This document shows, one piece after another, positions 50,401 to 62,400 of a stretch of 64,000 nucleotides of DNA. The notes under the pieces are model-generated. The model was not told where the DNA came from and searched no databases. It worked only from the letters and a program-made list of their open reading frames with translations. Numbering within the stretch: position 1 is the stretch's first letter; every line of letters begins with the position of its first letter. The DNA is from Terebella lapidaria (taxonomy: Eukaryota; Annelida; Polychaeta; Terebellida; Terebellidae): contig OX424558.1 in NCBI GenBank assembly GCA_949152475.1, positions 42,586,751-42,650,750 of the forward strand. Reading direction: 5' to 3'. Both the position numbers and the translations under genes were made by a program.

Positions 50401-53400
50401 CAAGTAATCGGTAGAAATTCGGTGTATGAATTAGACGAGTAGGCCCCTGACCAAACTCACATTCTCTTCAGGTGTGTTTCGCCTACAAGGGACAGATGAT
50501 GCCAATGGTCAGACTGCGGTACACGTTCAGTGACGGAACAAAATCGGGCACACGTACACGTTGGCTCGATAAAGACTTCCAGTTTGCTCTAGACAATAAG
50601 TGAGTACAGCCAACAGTACAGAAGAAAACAGATTGAACATTGTATCGAAGAATTATCCCTGTGAATGGTTCATATCATTTCGTACTTATTTCTTGCAAGG
50701 TCCTCCAGAATTTGGAATTGAGACATCACCTTCTTTTAAGTGGCATTTGAATGCCTTACGTGTATTCCCAGTTGACAACTTCACCGTACATTCCTAAAGT
50801 TCACGATATAGTTTCAAGTGGTCCTTTTTCAGAATGTATACTTTTTTCCAGGTAGAATATTCTAATGGATTGTAATATTGTTTTCCAGGTGTCTTCTTTG
50901 TATACATGATGTATTTTTTTGGTTGCCTTTTCTCTCATATTGGCCTTTGGGGGTTTTCCATTCTTGATTCAATATACATTATTATATTTTATATTTTCCA
51001 GATGGCACTTTGAGTGTATTAACCTGCTCCAGATCGCCCAAGACCGAGACCCAAATAAAATTGCGTACAGTCTGACGTACCTGATTGCCAACAAGCACCA
51101 TCGCGCCAAGACCCCGGTCTACATTGACGCCCTGATGTTCACGCCCAGCCCACCGGATAACTACGAGGGTAGGCGTCGATACACTCTGGGCAGCCGCTCT
51201 CTAATTGGCACAAATATCGTACACAAAAACAAAGCTCTATTCCATATCAGAAGGATCAAAGTACAAATGTTATTTACAAGATAATAACAGCAATTTATTT
51301 ATAAGTTACCTCCAAAAGAAATCATAATAATTTCGTTGCAATCTGCGATGTATGAGTAGCCTAGTAGTTAATATACATGTATGTCCTGCAGATCTGGTCA
51401 ACCAGAGGGGTGTACCGGACGTATTGCTGAAGTCCCTGTCTGTGGAGACCACAACCCCCCAACAACACGTCTTGACCATGGATCCCTTCCTCTGCACTAA
51501 CATGAACCCTATTGCTGTCAGAAACATGCCGGTGAGCTCACGTAACAGCATAGCAATGAGCATTTCATTTCAAGAATTCATTATGTCCTGATATGCATAA
51601 CTCAATAAAATAATTTTGACCCAGGCTGGCGGGGCGACTCTTATTGAGACACAAAGAGGCTCGAACGCAGTGCGCGGCAACATGGTCATCGGCTGGGGCA
51701 GCACCACAGTCGGTCAGTGCCAGATCGATTCTTTTTCCCTTATACATGTATATGAAGAGTAACATAAAATAGACATGCAAGTCATATACAATTGATTTTG
51801 TAATACAGCATTCTTTATCGATTAGCAACTACATATTTTGTGCCCTGACAGAGATATCCGCGAAGGCGACTGCGCAGCAGGTCAAGGACATTCTGGAGGA
51901 CATTCCTGGGTTTGGCAAGGTCAAGGTCACGGTGACTGACGATACTTGCCATGGTTACGACTGGACGGTGGAGTGGGTCTCCCCTGGCGGGAAACAGCCG
52001 CACACACTTACGGTCTGTTGTCACGGTCCTGATTTTTTTTCGAGGGCCGGAACTTGCTGATTGTTTGTCCCTTTACTCGCTTCATTCATTGTTTTTGCCG
52101 TGTTTACAGATGGACGACAGTCAGTTGACCGGGCCCAGTGTCAGTGGTAGCGTCATCGCGAACCAGACCGGGGGGCTCCGCCATGACCCACTGCCAGCGT
52201 ACATGCTGCGAACCCCTCACACCAAGGCCCAGGTATCAACTCGATCGTATTCTATTCGAGACTATACTCGTGTAGGTGAACTCTGTTCTGGACTCTGATC
52301 AAACTCTGATCAGGCGTGTAGGAGACGTAGAATGTGCACAGACACAATTTTGTAAGAAATTGCTGAGGAATGTTGAAACATTGAGATGGGAATAGCTCAA
52401 GTGGCATACTTGGCAGGTGACACTCTTGGTGAACGATATACCAGCCAGCTGTGTGGAGGACAACTGTGATTATGGCTGGTCCAACGCCCAGACCCCAACT
52501 GTCACCGACATCCAGCCCAGACAAGGTAACAGGTTTACATTACTGGATCATTTTCTCAGTCACAAATCGAATTAGTTGCAGACATGGTTTTCAATATTTA
52601 AAAGCATCACATGCAAAATGAACGCGACCCTTTGGTATTTGAGGGTTAATTGTTGCAAAGCCACTATTTAAAGTCGATGCCGTTGGCTACAGGTTCAATG
52701 GGAGACACGGTGACAGTCACGGGAACTGGCTTTGACGCTGTCATGGCATCTAACAACGTGCTCAAGGTAGGAGAGACTTTCTGTGTCGTGACGTCGGCAA
52801 CAACGACGACCTTCTCGTGCGAGCTGCCGGCGGGTAACTACGGAACTGTGCCTCTCTGGGTGTCCGTCCGGGGCAAGGGAGCAGCGGCAATCAGCGGCGC
52901 GCCTCTAACCTTTGACTATCAGTCTTCTATCTCCAGCTTCACGCCGACATCCGGTGGATTGGGAGGTTTGTTGCCGGAAGATTTGGGTCTTTCGCTAAAA
53001 TATACTTCCAGTTATGATTTTGCAGCTGCATCGAGCCAAAGATAATACTATGTGAGGTACTTACATTACTCATGATCACAAACATTTCACCACAATATAC
53101 CAATGACCCTTGTGTACTATTCTCCCTGATAGGAGGGCTTAACCTGACAGTGACCGGCACAGGTTTGAACGACCCTGCTCTCTCCATAAAGGTTGGGGCG
53201 CAGGCCTGCACCACCCTGGAGCAGAGTATCAGCTCCATTTTGTGCACTCTCCCTCCCGGGGTAAGAATCGTTCGCTGCGAAAATAAACACGACCTATCAC
53301 ATCAGGCAGGCACCAATTTATAGAGTTGTTTTATCTCTGTCGGCAGTCGGCGGGAATGCAGTCCGTCTCTCTGTACCACGGCAACACGGTCCTCTCCAGC

Positions 53401-56400
53401 GGAGACAGCTTCCAGTATGACACGGCACTCACGTCCTACATCGACTCCATCAGCCTCACCACCGTGTCTCCGGCAGGTCTGTAGTACAACCGTCCCAAAC
53501 CAGTCACAGCTGAATGAAATACAACTACAAAAACACATATACCGTATAACGAGTAGAAGAGTGGTATGGTTGTGTTACAATCGATATGAATCACAGATGT
53601 ATGGTACTGCTGCAGGTGGAGAGTCACTGACGGTGACAGGCACAGACTTCGGGGCAGTTCCGGCTCGACGCAAGTACATCCAGATCGGGGGCAGGAGGGC
53701 AGACATCGAGAGGTGGAGTGACACGGAGGTCATCCTCACCGTCCCCCCACTACCCAACGGCCTGCACCAGGTCCAGCTCTACGTACCCAACAACGGACAC
53801 GCCGTGCTCAGGTAACAGGTCCTCTCGGTCTGGCCTCTGACAAATCTCTCTGCCCAATGATGATACTGACATGTAACATGACGTGTACCACAATGATGAT
53901 TTCTAGGTCCTCGTCAGTGCTACCAACCATTAGTGTGGACTTCACAGTGACCGCACTGGAGCCACAAGTCACTGGAGTCTACGGCGGCGGGACGTTCACA
54001 GTGACCGGCTCAGGTTTTGGCACCGATCCCGCTGTCCCGGAAATCATGATCGGTGGCACAGAGTGTTCCATCCAGTCCTTGACTGACACCGAGGCGATCT
54101 GCCACCTTCAACCTGTCATCAGTACCACGACCATCACCAACAGCGGGCAGAATGAAGGTCAGATGGTTATCCATTCCCAAGCGCTTTCTCCATGAGTAAC
54201 CTCTCTGGAAAATATTTAACGCCGTGGTTGCCCGGCACTGACCAGTATAGTTATCTGTTAGTTGTGTTCTGTACACAGAGGGAGTGCCGGGATACGCCTG
54301 GGACCAGCCAAGCGTGACGGTGGAGGTCAATGAGTACGTGCGGTGGGTTTGGGCCTCTGAGGGGGGCGTGAACGAACTAACCACTCCACAGTACAAGGTG
54401 AAACAGGTGGACGACCAGCTGGCCACACGCTGTACCAGCGGTTCATGCTTCGACAGTGGTGCACAGAGCCTCGACGGTATGAAATATACCAAATTAATCA
54501 ACAATTGAAACACTATTTGGTACATTTCAGTATGTATAGAAACATCTATCATGACTATAAACTGGGAATTCCACTGTTCGTTCAGGTTCCTTTGTGCAGC
54601 ATTTCACCGTGCCAGGAACCTACCACTACTGGTCTGACTACATCACTCCCTACAAAGACGCAGCCCTCCGGGGTCGTATTGATGTCGTGGAGGCATCGTC
54701 CTCCCAAGACACCCTTGTCGTCCGGATTGGCGACACTGAGGCTGAGATGGTGCCCACCAGTAGAAGGCGACGCCGACGGTCTACCAGCTGTACTGCCACC
54801 GCGACATGCACCCCAGAGTCACCTAACGGAGACTATGATATTGTCCTGACCCCTTGCTACCAGAGCTCCGTGACTTCAGTGTCACCTAACGAAGGAAACA
54901 GCAACACCCAGATCACGATAACAGGGACAGGGTTCGGGACAGATGCTAACTGTGTACAAGTGACGATTGGTGACCGTCCAGCTGTCATCCAAAGCGTTAC
55001 TGATACCCAAATTTTGGCCAATGTAGATCCAAACGACGGACCACCTGTTGGCCACAGCTCAGCAGTTAAAGTAGAGGTCTTAGCGAAGGGGTTTGCGCTG
55101 ATGAAGGCCTCAGATAGTTCCTTCCTCTACCACCCCCACGTGGACGGCATCAGTCCTAATTCAGGCTCGCTGGGTGGGGGGACTGTCGTCACGGTATCTG
55201 GTGGAGGCTTCCAAGGTGAAACAGATGACGTCACTGTCAGCTTTAAAGGGTTATTTTGTGACATTACAAGTGTCAGCATGACAGAAATCATCTGTACAAC
55301 CAGACCAAGATCCTCTGGAACCACGGCTGATGTTGCAGTCACCATTCTAGGCCAGGACGCAAACACTTGTACAACAGCCAGCGACTGTCAGTATCAGTAC
55401 GTGCAAAATGGCTTCACACCGACTGTCGCCTCTGTCACACCAGCTTCTCACGACGGCAGCACCACAGCCACTTTCACCATCACCGGCTCTAACTTCGACC
55501 ACCCAACGCAGGCTGAGACTGTGACAGTCACCATCGGGGGAGAGAGTTGCAGTGTTTCATCGGCTACCACGGACACCATCATGTGCTCGTTGGCCTTGCT
55601 ACCAGTGGGCGCCAACCGCATCCAAGTCCACGTCGACAACACGGGCCTGAATAAGGAATCCAACTCCGTGTCAGTGACAGGCGATGCAATCCTGACAACG
55701 GTGAACCCGATGGAGGGCAGCACGGCAGGTGGGACTCTGCTGACACTGACAGGACATGGTTTCCGTGCTGACACTACTGTGGACCTGGACGGTAGTCCTT
55801 GCACTGTGGAGACCACAACCCTCTCTCAAGTCACCTGCCGGACTCCACCCCACGCTGCAGGCGCCATTACTCTCACCGTGACCTCAAACAGCATTAGGTA
55901 CCCGACTCGCACATACACATACAGCACTGCTGCCACGCCCACTGTGTCTGCCATCAGCCCACCCAGCAGCTTCGCGGGTGCCACTCTCACAATCACTGGC
56001 ACTGGCTTCAGTTTGATCGACTCCGATAACACGGTGACTGTTGGTGGGGAGGACTGTTCCGTAGACAGCTCCACTGCTACACAGTTGACGTGTACACTGC
56101 CATCACTCCCTGCTGGACCTTACCCTGTCCTTGTGCTGGTGTCTGGCTTTGGACTCGCCTCTGGGACCCATAGCTTCACCTACATCATTCAGGTGGACAG
56201 CGTCACTCCAAATCAAGGTAAACCTTCCAACAATGTAGACCTATTACCCAAGTGCTACTGGCATGTTTAGGTTATGGCAGTGTTATCTTGATGTTGACTC
56301 TGGCTGCAGGTAGTTTTGGTGGCGCCCAGGTGGTGACTGTAGCAGGACAGGGACTGGGAAGCGGTGCCATGGTAACCATATGTGGTGAGACGTGTGTCAT

Positions 56401-59400
56401 GACATCTGCCACGACGACCGAGTTTGTTTGTGGTACTCCAGCATACACTGGTAACTATGCCTTTGTCCCGTGTATAAAGAGCTTGTTGATGTGCTTTAAT
56501 GTATGTGTATCAATCCCGTTCGCTTTGAGTCAAGCTTTAGTTCAGTCCAGGCAGTCCATAACTATCTCTCTGTCCCTTTCCAGGCGCCGAGCAAACAACA
56601 GCTGCCTGTGATGTTGCAGTGACGTATGGAACCGGCACAGAAACATTGTCCTCCGGTTACACATACAAAGCCTCCCTGACGCCCACCATTACTGGAGTCA
56701 GTCCTGTCCGAGGTGGCACAGGCGGCGGGACGTACCTGACCATTACAGGAACCAACCTCGAGTAAGTGAACACAGACATCCAGGGGGCAGGTATTGGTCA
56801 TCCAACCACTTAGTCATCTAAACGAAAATATTATATATGTTTTTGTGTTGTGAGTGAGCTTTCTCTCTGATGATGTCTCTCAATAATACAAACACTGTTG
56901 CCTGCAGGACTTCAGGTTCTGTGTGGATAGATGGGGTGGAATGCGTCATAACGGGAGGTGACACCACAGAGGTGATATGTCGGACTGGTGCGCACCAGGG
57001 CAGCATAGAGACTACAGTCACCTTCCACAGTGCCACAAACGGCATCGCCACGCACGACCCGGTAAATGATACAAGTACAACCAATGAAACAATGCACATG
57101 ACACGTTACAATACACATGGCACTGAAAACAATACATCATACAATGGAAACAATATGCATGTCACTGAAAACAATACAGCCGACAATGAAAACAATACAC
57201 ATGGCACTGAAAACAATATATCTAACAATGAAAACAATATATATGGCATTGAAAACAACACATCATACAATGGAAACAATATACATGTCACTGAAAACAA
57301 TACATCCATCAATAAAAAAACAAAATACATGGCATTGAAAACAATACATCATACAATGGAAACAATATACATGGCACTGGAAACAATACAGCAGACAATG
57401 AAAACAATATACATGTCACTGAAAACAATACAGCCGACAATTAAAAACAATATGTACATGGCACTGAAAACAATACAGCGGACAATGAAAACAATAAACA
57501 TGGCCCTGTAAACAATACAACAAACAATGAAAATAATATACATGGCACTGAAAACAATACATCCGACAACGAAAACAATACACATGGCACTGAAAACAAT
57601 ACTCCCGGCAATGAAAACAATATACATGGCACTGAAAACAATACATCAGACAATGAAAATAATATACATGTCACTGAAAACAATACAGCCGACAATGAAA
57701 ACAATACACATGTCACTTAAAATGATACATCCAACAATGAAAACAATATACATGTCACTGAAAACAATACACATGTCAATGAAAACAATATACATGGCAC
57801 TGAAAACAATACATCCGACAATGAAAACAATGTACATGTCACTGAAAACAATACATCATACAATGAAAACAATATGCATGTCAATGAAAACAATACAGCC
57901 GACAATGAAAACAATATACATGGCACTGAAAACAATATACCTAACAATGAAAACAATATACATGGCACTGAAAACAATATATCTAACAAAAAAAACCAAT
58001 ATACATGGCAATGGAAACAATACATCCGACAATGAAAACAATAAACATGGCACTGAAAACAATGAACAAGACATGACGAGCAATACATCCAGCATTTAAA
58101 GCAATAAACAAAGCTAATTTATGCTTTTGCCGTTACAGGGCATGGCGGGTTTCTATTACATTGACCGCTGGTCCTCGATCTTCACGTGGGGCGGGACGGC
58201 GTTGCCGGAGGAGGGTGACCTGATTGTAGTGCCGAGTGGAATGACGCTTCTCCTCGACACAGACACTCCCATCCTCAAGATGCTGCTCATACAAGGTCAG
58301 TGCTCATACAGTACACCACGCTCCCACATGTAGTTACAAGGTATGTTGCTCTCTGACATGAAGAATACTATCTCCTCCTGTTTATGCTCCAGGTGGCACA
58401 CTTATCTTTGATGAGGTGGACGTTGAGCTGAAGGCGGAAAACATTCTGATAACTGACGGTGGGAAACTTCAGGTAAAAATAAATAACGGGGATACTAAAG
58501 TCAGACCAGCATCAGCCCATGACACCATAAGGTGGGATATCAGATAGTAATGGAAAACTGCTACACAACAAGTAGTTTGAATCAAATGTATGACTTTACA
58601 GGTGGGAACAGAAGCAGAACCCTTCCAGCACAAGGCAACCATCACGATGTATGGACAGATAAGGGCCCCTGAGCTGCCGATATATGGTGCGAAGACACTG
58701 GCTGTCCGGGACGGGACGCTGGAACTACATGGTCAGAAAGCTTTGTTGGTCTTACCATCTAGAAATTTTTATTTAGGAATGCTGTACTCGATAATCTTTC
58801 AATGATTATCTGGATTGAACCATTCTGCAAGAGAGTTGATATTCATGTGGCACGTGTGGATATTAATTGATGTGATTATCTGGCTGCTAGGGCGCCCGAT
58901 TCCACACACATGGACACTGCTCGCTAACACTGCCAGTGCTGGCGATACCAGTATCCAGCTCCAGCATGCTGTCAACTGGCAGGTAATGAGCCATCCAGTG
59001 TCACGAATAGATTTACCTGGTACTCATCCGAGGCTAGCCTCACGCTCACACTAATGCACAAGATATACTTACACCCATACACCTCACTGTGTGTGCTGAA
59101 ACGCACTGTATATATGCTAAACGTGCTGATCATGTAACCATGGTCCAGGTGGGAGACAAGCTGGTCGTAGCTTCCACGGGCGACCACAAGTCGCAGAATC
59201 AAAACGAGGTGCGGACGATCACGGCCGTGTCCGCGGACGGACTGACCCTGACTCTAGACTCCGCTCTCCAGTACGACCATCTCGGCGTCACCCAGAACTT
59301 TGACGGCGGTATTACCTTGGAAACTAGGGCGGAGGTCGGCCTACTGACCAGGAACATCGTCTTCAGGGGCAATAACGATGTCCAGTGGAATGATGAAATA

Positions 59401-62400
59401 AAAGCTTGCCCGGAAGGCTTTGACCCAGGTATGACCTACAAAGCATCCTAACATATGATATTCCGTGTGATATCTATGTGGTATAATATTCACATCACAC
59501 GCTGTCGCATAATCTGACATAGTGAAATGTAGGCCTATAAACTGCAGGATTCCGATAGGCATCTGGTTTTCAGGGTGGTGAATTAATGCCATAGTAGTGA
59601 ATTGATAGCGATGTATGTTTTTTTATACCTACATGTACATGTACTTTGCTGTATAATTAATAGTTTGCTGTGTTCTCAACATTAATTGCTTACTTTGTTT
59701 CAGGTCAGTTCGCTACACAAACCTGTTTCCAGGGACGATTCGGTGATGAAGTTGGTAGTGACGAATTCGGAGGCTGCATTATGATCCACCAAGCTGAGAA
59801 GAGCAGCAACAAGGCAACAGCACACATAGAACATGTGGAGATCACTTATGCAGGACAAGCTTACCGCCTCGGCCGCTACCCAGTACACTTCCACCTCAAC
59901 GGCGACATGACCGACAACTACGTCCGTGGCTGTGCCATTCACCACACCTTCAACCGTGCTGTCAACATCCACGGAACCAACGGAATCCTCATCGAGCGCA
60001 ATGTCGTCTACGATGTGATGGGTGGAGCTCTCTTCTTGGAGGATAGCGTGGAAGTCAACAACGTCTTCCAGTACAACCTGGCAGTCTTTGTCAAAGCGAG
60101 CTCCAGTCTGCTGACAGACGACATCACGCCAGCTGCCTTCTGGATCACCCACCCAACCAACACTATCCGCCACAACCACGTGGCTGGGGGAACACACTTC
60201 GGCTTCTGGTACAGGATGCATGAGCACCCTATCGGCCCGTCTTATGACGCCGATATCTGCCCACGGAAGGCTGAACTGGGTGAGTTCTACAACAACACTG
60301 TGCACTCTGTCGGCTGGTACGGCCTCTGGGTATTTGAGTACTATGATCCGATGGAGGGTGGCCGCTGCGACTCTACAATCCCCAAACCTGCTGTCTTCCG
60401 CAAGCTGTCTACGTGGAACAGTTTCCGTGGGGCGGAGTGGGTCGAGTGTGGCGCCATGCAGTTTGTGGACTTCACCATGGCCAATAACTTCATGGCTGGT
60501 CTGGAGGCGCTTTTTACACATAAGGGCGTGGAAAAATACACGGAAAACGGGGCAATGATGAAGGACAGCATCATCATCAGCCACTTGAATGGTGAACACC
60601 CCCCGTGCACCAAACGTGGAATAGTCCTGCCGTTCGGTAACGGACTCCTTCTAAAGAACATCACCTTCGTTAACTTTGACGGCACACAGAACGAGGATCA
60701 CACATGCTCAGCACTAGGCACGGTAAAGATCATCTGTGTGTGCAAGAAGTTCTGCTCGGCCTATAACTACAAGTTTCAGCAAGTTCAATATATCAACACG
60801 GCACATCGCATGGACTTCGAGTGGGAGCACCAGGCTGAGTTGGAGGACCAGGATGGCTCACTGACGGGACAGGGGGCTAACAGTCGCGTGTACGCCAAGA
60901 GCCCAACTCTCCCTAGCGTCTGTGTGGTAAGCCTAACCAACACTAGCTGCCTCCAAAACCGTAGTATGTATTCAAAGATTGAGATTAAATGTAAATATGA
61001 TTGTGCTTGTCTGCAAACATGGAAAACTATTTTGAGATCAATCTGAGCATGTGTTACTTACGGAAGCTCATATTCGCCACATAGAGGACCGCAAATTTTT
61101 AATTACAGTGTAATAACGCTGTAATACAGCGTTATAACGCTCTAATTTATAGCGTTATAACGCTCTATTTTAGAGCGTTATTACGCTCTAAATTAAACCG
61201 TTCACCTTCCTAGCATATTTCCATTTTCGTGATTTGTAATAAACATATCTAGATCAGAATAATTTTGAGATTTCCCTACAAATGATTGAGCTGCTGAACT
61301 AGCAGGTCCGATGAAGTTTCTGGCAGTGTGAATTAGAGCGTTATAACGCTCTAATTTACAGCGTAATTACACTCTAATTAGAGCGTTATTACGCTGTATT
61401 AGAGCGTTATAACGCTGTAATTAGAGCGTAATAACGCTGTAATTAGAGCGTAATAACGCTGTAATTAGAGCGTAATTACGCTGTAAATTACAGCGTAATA
61501 ACGCTGTAATTAGAGCGTAATAACGCTGTAATTAGAGCGTAATTACGCTGTAAATTAGAGCGTTATAACGCTGTAATTTACAGCGTAATAACGCCTAAAT
61601 TACAGAGTAATAACGCTGTAATTAGAGCGTAATTACGCTGTAAATTAAAGCGTAATTACGCTATAAATTAGAGCGTTATAACGCTGTATTAGAGCGTAAT
61701 TACGCTGTAAATTAGAGCGTTATTACGCTGTAAATTAGAGCGTTATTACGCTGTATTACAGCGTTATAACGCTCTATTACAGCGTTATAACGCTGTAAAG
61801 AAAAAAGTGCATTCCTCCATCTGGCGAATATGAGCCACCGTAGTTACTAGTATTACACTCTGGTGTTACTTTGCTAAATAGAGATGGAGTTGAATGTTTT
61901 AGACAATACCAAACAAAATAACTTGAACAGTGCATGCAACCAGCGCTTAGTCCGCTAGGGGTGACAAATCGGCCTCATTTGTGCAAATACATGACAATTT
62001 GTCACAACAGATATTGCTTATTTACTCCTATTAAAAGTAATTCAGGCCATAAAAATAAATGAATGACAGCAAGCAGCTTTATGCGAACGATATACATGTA
62101 TACACATAAAATAACAAAGAGAAAAATGTTCAAAGTTGCCACCGATTTATCCTATCAGGACGCCCCTGAGTGGAGTACCAACTTCCCAGCTGTGATATGT
62201 CCCGGGTCCGCAGATGTTGACGTCGTCAGGTTGACCTTCAGTGAGATCCAGCCCGAGTCTCTTGTCTTCAAGAATGTAATCATGACGAACGAATACGGAC
62301 AGAGCACGGCTCCATTCCGAGAGAAGAGTGATACGGACCACCTAGGCTGGATGCTTCTGATCCCAGTCGGCATCGAGACAACCATCCAGTTCGAGGGAAT

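Noticed and set aside
57106-58099. Long open frames on both strands with ALKTIHPTMKTIYM-like or CILFSLSDVLFSV-like repeats
   Set aside because: The 42-bp period is a multiple of three, so all frames without a stop in the unit stay open. This is repeat DNA within an intron.
59700-60599. Long antisense open frame (299 codons, minus strand)
   Set aside because: It lies exactly opposite the PKHD1L1 beta-helix exon and has no recognisable motif; it is a shadow of that exon.
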